Positions 21,958-32,392 of a stretch of 64,000 nt of DNA are shown piece after piece. Positions within the stretch are counted from its first letter, which is position 1; each line of letters starts with the position of its first letter. The stretch comes from Ancistrus triradiatus (lineage: Eukaryota; Chordata; Actinopteri; Siluriformes; Loricariidae), in assembly GCA_025084515.1 (NCBI GenBank), contig JAJAGP010001340.1:1-64000 (forward strand), given 5' to 3'. The position numbers were made by a program, and so were the translations under genes. The notes below the pieces were generated by a model, which saw nothing but the letters and a program-made list of their open reading frames with translations, did no database searches and had not been told where the DNA came from.

Positions 21958-23501
21958 AAGTGAGGCAAAAAAGTAAGAGTCAGCCACTGATTGTGCAAGT
22001 TCTCCTACTTAGAAAGATGAGAGAGGTCTGTAATTTTCATCATAGCTACACTTCAACTATGAGAGTCAAAATGAGACAAAAATCCAGGAAATCACGCTGC
22101 AGGATTTTTAAAGAATTTAATTATAAATTATGGTGGAAAATAAGTTTTTGCTCAATAACAAAAGTTCAACTCAGTACTTTGTAACATAATCTTTGTTGGA
22201 AATGACAGAGATCAAACGTTTCCTGTAAGTCTTCACCAGGTTGGCACACACTGTAGCTGGTATTTTGGCCCATTCCTCCATGCAGATCTTCTCTAGAGCA
22301 GTGATGTTTTGGGGCTGTCGCTGGGCAACACGAACTTTCAACTCTCTCCACAAATGTTCTATGGGGTTGAGGTCTGGATACCGGCTAGGCCACTCCAGGA
22401 CCTTGAAATGCTTTTTTACGTAGAAACTCCTTTGTTGCCTGAGCGGTGTGTTTGGGATCATTGTCATGCTGGAAGACCCAGCCACGTTCCATCTTCAATG
22501 CTGTCACTGATGGAAGGAGGTTTTGGCTTAAAATCTCACGATACATGGCCCTGTTCATTTTTCCCTTAAAACGGATCAGTCGCCCTGCCCCCTCTGCAGA
22601 AAAACATCCCCAAAGCATGATGTTTCCACCCCCATGCTTCACAGTAGGTATTGTGGGATGCGACTCAGCATTCTTCTTCCTTCAAACATGACAAGTTGAG
22701 TTTTTACCAAAAAGTTCTGATATTATAGCACATGATATTCTCCCAATCCTCTTCTGGATCATCCATATTCTCTCTGGCAAACTTCAGACGGGCCTGGACA
22801 TGTACTGGCTTAAGCAGGGGGACACGCCTGGCACTGCAGGATCTGAGTCCCTCTTGGCGTAGTGTGTTACTGATTGTAGCCTTTGTTACTTTGGTCCCAG
22901 CTCTCTGCAGGTCATTCATCAGGTCCCTCCATGTAGTTCTGGGATTTTTGCTCACCGTTCTCATGATCATTTTGACCCCACGGGATGAGATCTGCATGGG
23001 GCCCCAGATTGAGGGAAATGATCAATGGTCTTGTATGTCTTTCCATTTTCTTACAATTGCTCTCACAGTTGAATTTATTCACACCAACCTGCTTGTCTAT
23101 TGTAGAGTCACTCTTCCCAGCCTGGTGCAGGTCTACAATTTTCTTCCTGGTGTCCTGGCAACAGCTCTTGAGTTGGTTGAGTTTGGAGTCTGACTGTTTG
23201 AGGCTGTGGACAGGTGTCTTTTAAACAGATAACGAGGTCAAACAGGTGCCATTAATACAGGTAATGAGTGGAGGACAGAAGAGCTTCTTAAAGAAGTAGT
23301 TACAGGTCTGTGAGAGCCAGAAATCTTGCTTGTTTGTGGGTGACCAAATACTTATTTTCCACCAAGATTTACAATTAAATTTTTTAAAAATCCTACAATG
23401 TGATTTTTTTTCCTAATTTTGTCTCTCACAGTACCTATGATGGAAATTAGTAGGAGAACTTGCACAACCAGTGGCTGACTAAATACTTCTTTGCCCCACT
23501 G
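21958..23501 (-). mobile_element. Full-length Tc1/mariner element, family B
   Basis: The left end AAGTGAGGCAAAAAAGTAAGAGTCAGCC and right end GGCTGACTAAATACTTCTTTGCCCCACTG are inverted repeats flanked by TA (21956-21957 and 23502-23503); length is 1544 bp. The transposase is on the reverse strand. Three other copies of this family lie at 33773, 41160 and 45683. Confidence 0.93.
22171..23190 (-). pseudogene. Family B Tc1 transposase, inactivated
   Basis: Reverse-strand pieces in order are an N-terminal DNA-binding region (about 23170-23000, GAIVRKW-type helix), 22704-22997 with SSRGVKMIMRTVSKNPRTTWR and LKPVHVQARLKFAREN, 22385-22642 with HGGGNIMLWGCFSAEGAGRLI and the second Asp in QHDNDPKHTAQATKE, and 22171-22485 with the final Glu in DLNPIEHLWRELK. 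In the first-Asp region the W-S-D-E-T-K motif is replaced by CYNIRTF after a small deletion, so the triad is broken as well as the frame. Confidence 0.88.
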
Positions 23502-23670
23502 TACAAGCCAACAGCTCCTGCTACCTTTCTTTAGCAATTGTTAGTGTATGCTGTTATTTAAATTTAAATTTCTTAGACAAAGAAACTCGTAATCGGCCAA
23601 GATTGGAATCGGCCGGATATATGTTTAAAATATCTGAATCAGCCAAAACAAAATTCCATTTGGTGCATCT

Positions 23671-24832
23671 CAAAAATTATATAAATAAATAAATACATAC
23701 ATTCTGTGCCGAAATCAAAATAAAACATTTGACAACACTGACATGAAAACCAAAACAAAAGCTTTACTTGTTTGTTTTGTTTAGAATGGTGTTTTGTGTG
23801 TATTTTTTATACAATTTTATTTTTTGATTTTTGACAATTTTAATTTTATTTTTTCTGTCTTGACTGCTGCCTCTGGTTGCAATGTTCCAGACTTCCATCC
23901 CAGACTTCCTTGTCCTCTCACAAACCCCTGACGGAGCAATGCCTCACAAGCAATCCCAGAGACATATTCATTTCTTTAACCAGTCATCTCCTCTCTGCTA
24001 TTTAAATCCCTTGTCTGAAGCAGGTGGATGAATCCACACATGTCTGAAGTTGGGTTGTGTGGCAAGTTAAATCCTTTAATTCTGAAACTAAATTTGTGTA
24101 CTATTCGAGTTTGTTTGTTGCTGTGTTGTTTGTTTTTTCAGTGTGCTTTCGGTTAAGATTTTGATCCCTTGTGTTGCCTTATTATTTTTTTTTGTTGTTT
24201 TAAAAAAGCACCCAGCCTGACAGTCATTTGACATGCTGTTGACATGCTGCTCCTTAAACTGAACTCATCTGCATTGAATCAGCGTGGGACAGCAAAGAAA
24301 ACAAACATTTGTCTTAATTGCTTTCTTATTTTTATTACAATTACAATAATTTCAGTATTAAAATTGACATTGTCACAAAACAACATTAGACTGATGTGTT
24401 TCACTTGGTCATTTGAACCCAGAATACTTTAGAAATGATAGTGGATTACACACTGTAAAATCCAAGTAAAGAGCTTTATGGAGTAACAGGTTTCATCTGT
24501 GCTAGTACTCTTTTAAAGGACTTGCTAATAAACAGTTAGCTGTTATTGCCTATAGGTCACTGGAGTGCTGTGGAAAATATGACTGACCACTGGCCCCGTA
24601 TGATCATCACTTATCTTATATCTGATTAAATGAAGACAGAAGTATTTTCCTTTATTTAATCTAACAGTCATTAAGTGCTCATTTGCTCTCACCTCGTATA
24701 CTTAATAGAGTGCCTTGCTGGTAAACATATGTCTTTGTCTAGCAGCAAGTCATTTGTCTTTATGTTATCCAGTATTTAATCCTTTCTATTTTCTTATCAT
24801 TTCAGTCTTGTGAATCCATGTTCCATCCATGT
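23671..24832. other. Intron 1 sequence, nothing recognised
   Basis: AT-rich with poly-T stretches. No recognisable gene or repeat boundary. Confidence 0.45.
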
Positions 24833-24838
24833 GTCTCT

Positions 24839-24878
<40 letters not shown>

Positions 24879-24906
24879 ATTGGTGTTTCGAGCCCACCCA
24901 GGGATC
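24833..24906 (+). tRNA. tRNA-Asn (GTT)-like gene, probably degenerate
   Basis: GTCTCTGTGGCGCAATCGG starts a sequence nearly identical to vertebrate tRNA-Asn: D arm with GGTTAGCGC, anticodon arm TTCGGCTGTTAACCGAA with anticodon GTT, and a T arm with GTTTCGAGCCCACC. Two defects are visible. The conserved G53-C61 pair closing the T loop is T-C here, and the first acceptor pair G1-C72 is G-T. No CCA is encoded, as normal in eukaryotes. A damaged partial repeat of its 3' half (GTTTCGAGCCCACC) follows at 24916-24929. No clear pol III T-run follows immediately, so it may be a pseudogene. Confidence 0.75.
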
Positions 24907-24979
24907 GAGACCAGGGTTTCGAGCCCACCTTTTCTGTCAAATGTTCCAGAAAGTAGATTTGTTGTACTTTCTTTGTGGG

Positions 24980-25135
24980 ACTGTGGTAGCCCAGTGGTTA
25001 AGGTACTGGACTCTGGCCACTGTTGGGTACTTGAGCAAGACCATTAACCCACAATTGCTTGGATTGTAAGATTGTATCAATTGTAAGTCGCTCTGGATAA
25101 GGGCGTCTGCTAAATGCTGTAAATGTAATGTGAAT
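24980..25135 (+). repeat. tRNA-derived SINE with TAAGTCGCTCTGGATAAGGGCGTC tail
   Basis: The head GTGGTAGCCCAGTGGTTAAGG is a pol III A-box-like sequence; the B-box region is truncated. The body TTGAGCAAGACC and tail GTAAGTCGCTCTGGATAAGG-GCGTCTGCTAAATG then (TAAATG)n follow. Sister copies are at 39440, 47570, 50560 and 50790. The style is that of the tRNA-derived fish SINEs (V-SINE/HAmo-like), but I do not assign a name. Confidence 0.75.
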
Positions 25136-25232
25136 AATCTTCAGTAGCCCATTTTCTGGGCCTTTTGGATTGTGTGGTGTTTGTATTTACCTTGGAGCTG
25201 TGATTTTGTCCAGGATTGTTTACTTTATTGTA

Positions 25233-25701
25233 CACTGCCTGGCCAAAAAAAGGTCACAATAATATTTCGTTGGACGTCTTTAGCTTTGATTGCGGCACGC
25301 ATTCGCTGTGGCATCGTTTCCACAAGCTTCTGCAATGTCACAGCATTTATTTCTGTCCAGAGTTACATTCATTTTTCCCCAAGATCTTGTATTGATGACG
25401 GAGGATGTGGACAAAGTCTTCTCCAGCACATCCCAAAGATTCTCAATAGGGTTCAGGTCAGGTCTGGTGTGAAAACGATGTCTCACGACTCTTTCACAAT
25501 TAGACCCTTCTGAATCAGATGAACATCTTTTCCATGTCCACAGGATGTCTTTCAACATGGTTGTTTAACAAATCAGAAGCTACTCACTGCATCAGTTCGG
25601 GTTAAATAAATGGAACGTAATCACCGATGCAGTAATTATCCAATTATTTAACTATTTGCTTAGTTAAATCGAGGTGGTGACCTTGTTTTGATCAGGCAGT
25701 T
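25233..25701 (-). mobile_element. Internally deleted Tc1-like element with GGCCAAAAAAAGGTC ends
   Basis: The left end CACTGCCTGGCCAAAAAAAGGTC and right end GACCTTGTTTTGATCAGGCAGT are inverted repeats flanked by TA. At 469 bp it keeps only the 3' third of the transposase; the reverse-strand frame 25280-25558 reads RPDLNPIENLWDVLEKTL, the region with the final catalytic Glu, then the C-terminus. Confidence 0.85.
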
Positions 25702-25724
25702 TAGTTTTCAGTTATTCAATTCCA

Positions 25725-26150
25725 CCTCGCAGCTCCATAAGACCTGGGTTCAAATCTCGGCCCTGCTACAGTCTGTGATCAACTGGTCTCTCTAAAGTGC
25801 CCCAGTGTGGGTATGCGTGTGTCTGTGTGCCTTGCAGTGGACTGGAGAACTCTTTAGGGTTGGTTTTTTCTTTGCACCCTTTGTTGCAGGCTAGACTCCA
25901 GATCTCTGTGACACTGAATTGGATTAGCGAGTATGGTAATGAGTGAATGAATGAATAATGGTTTACAGAATGCTGAATATTGCTATTTTGTATATGCCAT
26001 TTCCCTTGGATAAAGACCAATATCATAGGTGCAATAGCTCCGCTGCCACCACAATAACCCCAGAAACAAACAAACGAACAAACAAATAATCCAGGGATCT
26101 CTGGAACTGTGAGTAACCACTGTGCTACCGTGCTGCCCTGTGAGCCATTA
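25725..26150 (+). repeat. SINE-like repeat with GAATGAATGAATAA tail, followed by an inverted tRNA-like piece
   Basis: GACCTGGGTTCAAATCTCGG is a pol III B-box-like sequence. The downstream TTGCAGTGGACTGGAGAACTC and AATTGGATTAGCGAGTATGG then GAATGAATGAATAA match the general structure of a dispersed fish SINE tail. At 26095-26150 an inverted head-like stretch (CTGTGCTACCGTGCTGCCCTG) follows. Confidence 0.5.
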
Positions 26151-26890
26151 GTGTCCTATAAATGAATTATAATAATACTGCACATTTTTATAATGTACAT
26201 GTGCATTATCTGTGCTTAGCAAATGTATAAAACAGATGATCTTTAGCTAAAATGCAAGGTAAAAACCTTAGCTATTGAAACATTTTTATCCTGGCTCTGT
26301 ATTGCATTAGCACTTGTTTGTTAGATTCATCATCCACTCATGATCCTCTATAACAAACCTGGTTGCTTTGTTTGTATTGGCATGTAGCCTTTATGAGATT
26401 GGCCTGTGTAGTTTATCTAAATATTAACCATACCTCCATTTTTATGCATTTCATTTTGACTGGGTTGAGATGATGAAGCAGGGTGCTTAGGGAATTGCGC
26501 TCATAACAGCCTAAGCAATGGCAGATGAGATTTTCTTTTCTCTGTCACGGTCAGAATATATTTGGATATTGCTTTGCATTAGCTTACTTGCACTGTAACT
26601 AATAAATGCTCTGCACCAAATGTTTTATAGTTTTATTGGGACACATCCGGGCTCTGAGAAGGAAAATTTAGTGCCTTTTAAATGTCCAGTTAAATATTAT
26701 CACAATTTATTAGCGTCAGTCTCCTTCCTTTGGGGGGTATTAGCTAGTTTTTTTTTTAGCAATGCACAGCAACATAAAGGAACGGCTGCACTGCAAGTGC
26801 TATAATTAAAAATGTACAATGTAATTATGATGTGGGGAAATTATATGTAACATAAACTGCTGATTAGCCTATATTAACACTATAAAAGCA
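26151..26890. other. Intron 1 sequence, nothing recognised
   Basis: No recognisable gene or repeat. Confidence 0.5.
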
Positions 26891-26894
26891 GATT

Positions 26895-28185
26895 TTGGTT
26901 TCAGAAACGTTCTGGGAATGTAAAGTTTTGGTTCCCTGAGTGTTCTTGAAACGTTAGTTTCTGGTTTCAAGAACATTCCAATAAAGTTAATTTTTGGTTC
27001 CTAAAACATTCTGGGAATGGTAGGTTTTGATTCTTGAAATGTTCTGGGAATGTTAGTTTTTGATTCCCAAAACGATCTGGGAACATTAGTTTTTGGCTCA
27101 CGAAAATCCTGGGAACAATAGTTTTTGGTTCCAAGAACTGTTCTTGGAATGTTAGTTTTTTGTTCCCAGAACATTTTGGGAATGATAGGTTTTGGTTCTT
27201 GAAATGTTCTAGGAATGATAGTTTTTGGTTCCTGAAATGGTCTGGGAATGTTAGTTTTGACCCCCCAAAACATTCTGGGAACATATTTTTTGGTTGCCAG
27301 AACATTCTGGGAGTTTTCATTTTTGTTTCCCGAAATGTTCTGGGAATGTTAAGCTTTGGTTCCCTGAGTGGTCTTGAAACGTTAGTTTCCGGTTTCCAGA
27401 ACATTCCGATAAAGTTAATTTTTGGTTCCTAAAACATTCTGGGAATGGTAGGTTTTGATTCTTGAAATGTTCTGGGAATGTTAGTTTTTGGTTCCCAAAA
27501 CATTCTTGGAACATTTGGTTTTTGGTTTCTGGAAAATGCTGGGAATGTTAATTTTTTAGTTCCCAGAACATTCTGGGAATGTTAGGTTTTGGTTCTTGAA
27601 ATGTTCTGGGAACGTTAGTTTTTGGTTCCCAAAACGATCTGGGAACATTAGTTTTTGGCTCACGAAAATCCTGGGAACAAAAGTTTTTGGTTCCAAGAAC
27701 TGTTCTTGGAATGTTAGTTTTTTGTTCCCAGAACATTTTGGGAATGATAGGTTTTGGTTCTTGAAATGTTCTAGGAATGATAGTGTTTGGTTCCTGAAAT
27801 GGTCTGGGAATGTTAGTTTTGGCCCCCCAAAACATTCTGGGAACATATTTTTTGGTTGCCAGAACATTCTGGGAGTTTTCATTTTTGTTTCCCCGAAATG
27901 TTCTGGGAATGTTCCGAGAAGGTTAGTTTTTGGTTCTGGGAAATTTAGTTTGAGGGTCCCAAAATGTTTTTTTTTCTTTTGGTTCCCAGACTGTTCTGTG
28001 TTAGTTTTTGATTCCCGGAACATTCTGGGAATATTAGTCTTCAGTTCCCAGAACATTTTTGGAATGTTTTTTTGGTTCTGGGAATGTTAGTTTTTGTTTC
28101 CAAAATGTTCTAGGAATGTTTGTTTTTGGTTTTTGAAACATTTGGGAATGTTTGTTTTTGGTTCCCAGAACATCCTTTGGTTCCT
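26895..28185. repeat. 33-bp-unit minisatellite with palindromic core and a 562-bp higher-order repeat
   Basis: About 35-40 diverged copies of a unit combining GTTCCCAGAACATTCTGGGAA with TGTTAGTTTTTG. The unit is 33 bp, so both strands stay open for long stretches and give artefact proteins with an 11-residue period (such as FWEPKTNIPRT on the reverse strand). The core TTCCCAGAA-N2-TTCTGGGAA is a perfect palindrome in the best units (27560-27579). Blocks at about 27066-27350 and 27628-27912 are near-identical at an offset of 562 bp (CGAAAATCCT at 27101 and 27663), close to 17 units. Confidence 0.92.
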
Positions 28186-28329
28186 GAAACCATAATTTTT
28201 TTGTTTGATTGTTAGTTTTTGTTTTTTTCTGGACACAGAGCGACAGCTGTAAGAGTGACTGTTAACAAGACGTACAGATAAAAAGAGTCTTCTGCCACGT
28301 CTGCACATTTTCACACAGGTCCGACACAT

Positions 28330-29479
28330 TGGGAATGTAGTCTGTGTTCCTTTAGCATACTAGCTCTACTTTTCAGACATTTACATGTGAGGTAACTTAA
28401 CAGAGAAGTCAATTCCAAAACTATCATGATGCTGCATTCTGACTGGGAACAGTAGTTATATGTAGTCATATTCAAGGTAAAATATTTGGCATATTAAATA
28501 CCATCTCTTTCTTGTGGTAATCCTTGTGTAGCATGTGTTTTATTTATTAACATAAAACAATACTCATATGATGTGTTAGGTTAGGTGGTGTGAGCAGTGT
28601 GACAAAAAAAAGGACATATATTACTTAGGGCAGAAGCTAGCCAATCGCTTGCTAATTTGAAAGTGAAAGAGATTAGCTGGGATTTCTTAATACGCCATGA
28701 TGGGAAAACTCCCAGCAGTATTTGACACTCAAATTCTTCCAATGAATTCAGATAATACTTGATAATATTTCTGCACTATATGATGAAACATTGCACAAAT
28801 CCAATTATTAATACTGCAGCTCTATATGGACCTAATTAGAATTGAAATTTGAACCCTTCCAACAAAATCCATTAGCCATTATATTCAGGCTCCACCGCAC
28901 TAAAACGTCTTTATGGTAAGCGACCTGAATTCACAAAGCATAATACTCTATTAATTTGCTGCAGTAATGAACGACCACTATCAAATTTAATAGTGGTTTT
29001 ACATATAGCACAATGATCATTCAGGGCTCAAATTGAAGTAAACACTTGGGCCAACATATTTATTCACCTCCAGTCTTCTATTTTCATCATTTAGGTTACA
29101 TTTGGGAAAATTAAATGCCAAAAAAAAAAATTGGCGAAAATCAAAAAACGCCTATATTTTTTGAGATTATAATTTTGTGTGTGGATGCTGTGGTGATGGA
29201 AACATTTCCCATGCTGCACATTTTCTGTTTCAGCAGGGGGACTTGTGCAAGCTAAATAAAAAATTTGGAACAGATACAACAAAGCGTTCAAGAGTTTACA
29301 CAGGTTTTTTATCAAGGGTCATCATTCGTCTCAAAATTTGCCACAGCCTCTAAAAAGACAAATAAAAAGAAGCCTGTCACTATAAATCAAGTGGTTGCAA
29401 GTTTTTTTATGTCTTCTGTAATAGAACAAACAAATATTAGTCACAATTCAGTGTTATTTGGTTTGTAACTAAAGAAATC
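28330..29479. other. Intron 1 sequence, nothing recognised
   Basis: AT-rich, with no recognisable gene or repeat. Several 60-75-codon open frames have no family features. Confidence 0.5.
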
Positions 29480-29952
29480 CAGCAGGAAAGGCCTCTCCAT
29501 TGTGCAAGACGCATGGAGTGAGAGGATTAGCACCCATCCCCCCCGCGCTGTGTGTGAGAGCGTGCTGGGGCCGGTCTATATCTGAGCCGTAGGCTCTTAG
29601 CTCTCCATTGGAGCACAGTTTTGTCACTCAGCTCGCACACAGACCCAGAGATTTGCATATATGTCTAGGCATAGGCTGGCTGGTGAGGAAGGTGGGTCGT
29701 GCGGTAAACAGCTGCGCCAATACCGCTACAGGCTCTTGAAGAACGAACCAACCAGGTAAAGAAGTAGAAAAGGGATACAGGGAACATAAAGCAGCCTCGT
29801 TCAAGGGAAAATGTGTTTTGTGTAATGGAAAACGTCCAAAGAAGAGCGTGCGTCTGAGCGAATGGATTTTACGCACCCACATAACCATGGAAAAAAAGGA
29901 CTTTACTGACGATTTATCGGCAATGTAACGGTATCATGGACTTGTTTAGACG
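29480..29952 (+). other. Candidate alternative first exon of oprl1 inside intron 1
   Basis: A CpG-containing, non-repetitive island sits in the AT-rich intron. Near its 3' end are a 13-codon upstream ORF (ATG 29887, strong context, TAA 29926-29928) and a second ATG at 29936 with A at -3 and G at +4. The second frame reads M-D-L-F-R plus two bases, then the strong donor GTAAGTG at 29953. That is phase 2, exactly what exon 2 at 40703 needs, so splicing would give a receptor starting just before TM2. An octamer ATTTGCAT is at 29651-29658 and a YY1-type AAGATGGCGG at 30042-30051. The 5' end is unknown. It may instead be a non-coding RNA exon, an enhancer, or chance. Confidence 0.3.
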
Positions 29953-30665
29953 GTAAGTGAATTTTCTATGATAAAATAAAAAGTTATTTTACATCCTAAG
30001 TATGTTTTATAAGGCAAAATAGTTGTATGTTTTGCGCAAACAAGATGGCGGACAGTTGTGTTTGGTACGTGATTTCGGGCGAATGGCTGCATGTAGACGG
30101 TTGAAATCGGTATGCAGGTAGTCATGATAGTATTAAATCTTTTGAGATTGTGTTTTAAGAATTTGTGTTTTAAATAATTAAGACTATTTACTGCAAATTT
30201 GCAGGAGCGCCCCTAGCGGGCCCGTATACGGGCCCGCTCTGCATTAACTGCAGTAACTGGTTAATGAGACATTTGCAGAGTGTAGCTCCAAACAGAATTA
30301 GTTACATAGCAGCAAGCACAATTACGTTTGACTTTTCTTACCTTAAACTTCTCAGATTTCACATTTCTAATCCGCGAAAATGACGTCTGTTAGTACGTGT
30401 AAGCTGTTGATTTTAAATTTAGCTGAAGGCTAACGAATATTTTGATGAAATGAGGTTCAAAACCTTTAGACGGACTGGTTTTGTGTGTATTTGTTTATTT
30501 TGTGCCTAGGTTTCTCTAGGCACGGCTTAATTAGATCATTACTATAACCCCAGTAGCATGTTCAGATCTCATATCCTCCTTCATCAGCTTCCCTCCTCTC
30601 GTTCTCTCTTTAGCAGCAGCTAATGACGTGAGACCAGCCCACACAGATGACCACTTCTACAGGGG
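29953..30665. other. Unique intron sequence downstream of the candidate alternative exon
   Basis: Contains the YY1-type motif at 30042-30051 and a short GC-rich inverted pair GCGGGCCCGTATACGGGCCCGC at about 30216-30237, a 22-base palindrome. No coding sequence seen. Confidence 0.5.
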
Positions 30666-30667
30666 AC

Positions 30668-30671
<4 letters not shown>

Positions 30672-30699
<28 letters not shown>
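30672..30699. repeat. (TG)n microsatellite
   Basis: About 14 TG units. Confidence 0.95.
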
Positions 30700-31281
30700 G
30701 GGCGTAGTGTGTTTTTGTGTATTGCATTGTGTTCTTATGTCCCAGATCTCACAAGAATGAGATGACAAAGCTCTACAGACTTTGTCTGGGTTTCCTCATT
30801 TCATCGCTCTCTTGATTCATTTCCTCATGCCTCCTCTTCTGTTCTTTCTCAATTGGAACATGTCCTTTGATGCCAGCTGCCACTGGAGTATCCGAAATGC
30901 TGCAGCTTTTTTAATAAGCTTTTCCGCCACTCCATTCCCAAAGATCTACAGTGGATTATTGTAAGCGGTGTTACATCTAAGACTGCACACGTGTATTGGG
31001 TGAAGTACATGGTGAATTACTGAAATCCCTCTTGCTGTTATTCATCGCCCAACGGCCCAAGTCAATGTTTTTTTTAATAGCAAATTGCAATCGGTGCATC
31101 TGTAATAAATACATGTAGATGGTCAAGAAGGTTCGGTACAGATCGTCCTATTGTGAGCTAGTAGCTTGATATTCAGATGTATGCTGCATTTACCTGTATT
31201 GTTACTAATATGTTTACAATATCCATATATTAATATTAAAGATATTAGTTTTTGATATACTATTTTGAAAAGCTGTTACAT
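30700..31281. other. Intron 1 sequence, nothing recognised
   Basis: No gene or repeat recognised. Confidence 0.5.
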
Positions 31282-32390
31282 ACAGAACAGCTTCAACTCT
31301 GGGGTATTGGTGGGTTTCCTCATATTAGCTGCTCGCTTCAGGTCCTTCCATAACATTTTGATTGGATAAGGTCAGGACTTTGACTTGGCCATTCCAAAAC
31401 ATTAACTTTATTAATTATTTATTTTATTTATTCATTGTTCCACCAATGATGGCAAGCCATCCTGTCCCAGATGCAGCAAAACAGGCCCAAACCATGATAC
31501 TACCACCACCATGTTTCACAGATGGGATAAGGTTCTTATGCTGGAATGCAGTGTTTTCCTATTTTGGTCTCATCCGTCAACAAACCTTCTTCCAATAGCC
31601 TTCTGGCTTGTCCACGTGATCTTTAGCAAACTGCAGACGAGCAGCAATCTTCTTTTTGGAGAGCAGGGGCTTTCTCCTTGCAACCCTGCCATGCACACCA
31701 TTGTTGTTCAGTGTTCTTCTGATGGTGGACTCATGAACATTAACATTAGCCAATGTGTGAGAGGTCTTCAGTTGCTTAGTTACCCTGGGGTCCTTTGTGA
31801 CCTCACCAACTATTATACGCCTTGCTCTTGGGGTGATCTTTGTTGGTCGACCACTCCTAGGCAGGGTAACAATGGTTTTGAATTTCCTTCATTTGTACAC
31901 AATCTGTCTGACTGTGGATTGGTGGAGTCCAAACTCTTTAGAGATGGTTTTGTAACCTTTTCCAGCCTGATGGCCATCAACAACTCATGTTCTGAGGTTC
32001 TCAGAAATCTCCTTTGTTCGTACCATGATACACTTCCACAAACGTGCTGTGAAGAGCAGACTTTGTAGATCCCTGTTCTTTAAATAAAACAGGATGCCCA
32101 CTCACACCTGATTGTCATCCCATTGATTGAAAACACCTGACTCTAATTTCATCTTCAAATTAACTGCTAACCCTAGAGGTTCACATACTTTTGCCACTCA
32201 CTAATATGTAATATTGGATCATTTTCCTCAATAAGTAAATGGCCAAGTATGATATTTTTGTCTCATTTGTTTAACTGGATTCTCTTGATCTACTTTTAGG
32301 ACTTGTGTGAAGATCTGATGATGTTTTAGGTCATATTTATGCAGAAATACAGAAAATTCTAAAGGGTTCACAAACTTTGAAGCACCACTG
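31282..32390 (-). mobile_element. Family A Tc1 element, left end missing
   Basis: The sequence starts inside the 3' part of the transposase (ACAGAACAGCTTCAACTCTGG) and runs to the terminal repeat ACTTTGAAGCACCACTG before TA at 32391-32392. About 40 bp of unrelated TTATTTATTTTATTT replace the region of the second catalytic Asp near 31410-31435. The reverse-strand transposase has stops in all parts. Confidence 0.88.
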
Positions 32391-32392
32391 TA

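Larger units (their letters stand above)
21371..23670. mobile_element. hAT-like element split by a Tc1 insertion
   Basis: The left side CAGATGCACAGATCGATCAGCCAGTGATTG and the right side AATCGGCCAAGATTGGAATCGGCC ending TTTGGTGCATCT are complementary in style, as expected for the two ends of one GATCGGCC-rich hAT-type element. A complete Tc1 element occupies 21958-23501 between them. Boundaries are approximate. Confidence 0.45.

Noticed and set aside
22732..23193. A 153-codon + strand frame
   Set aside because: It is the antisense shadow of a Tc1 transposase on the reverse strand.
27548..28090. Open frames of 90-166 codons on both strands with an 11-residue repeat
   Set aside because: They follow from a 33-bp tandem repeat without stops in the unit. 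Both strands are open equally, there is no start context, and the frames shift between blocks.
26895..28185. CRISPR-like array of short repeats
   Set aside because: Units are directly adjacent and all vary together, with no unique spacers, and the genome is a vertebrate's.
31511..32068. A 185-codon + strand frame
   Set aside because: It is antisense to the decayed family A Tc1 transposase.
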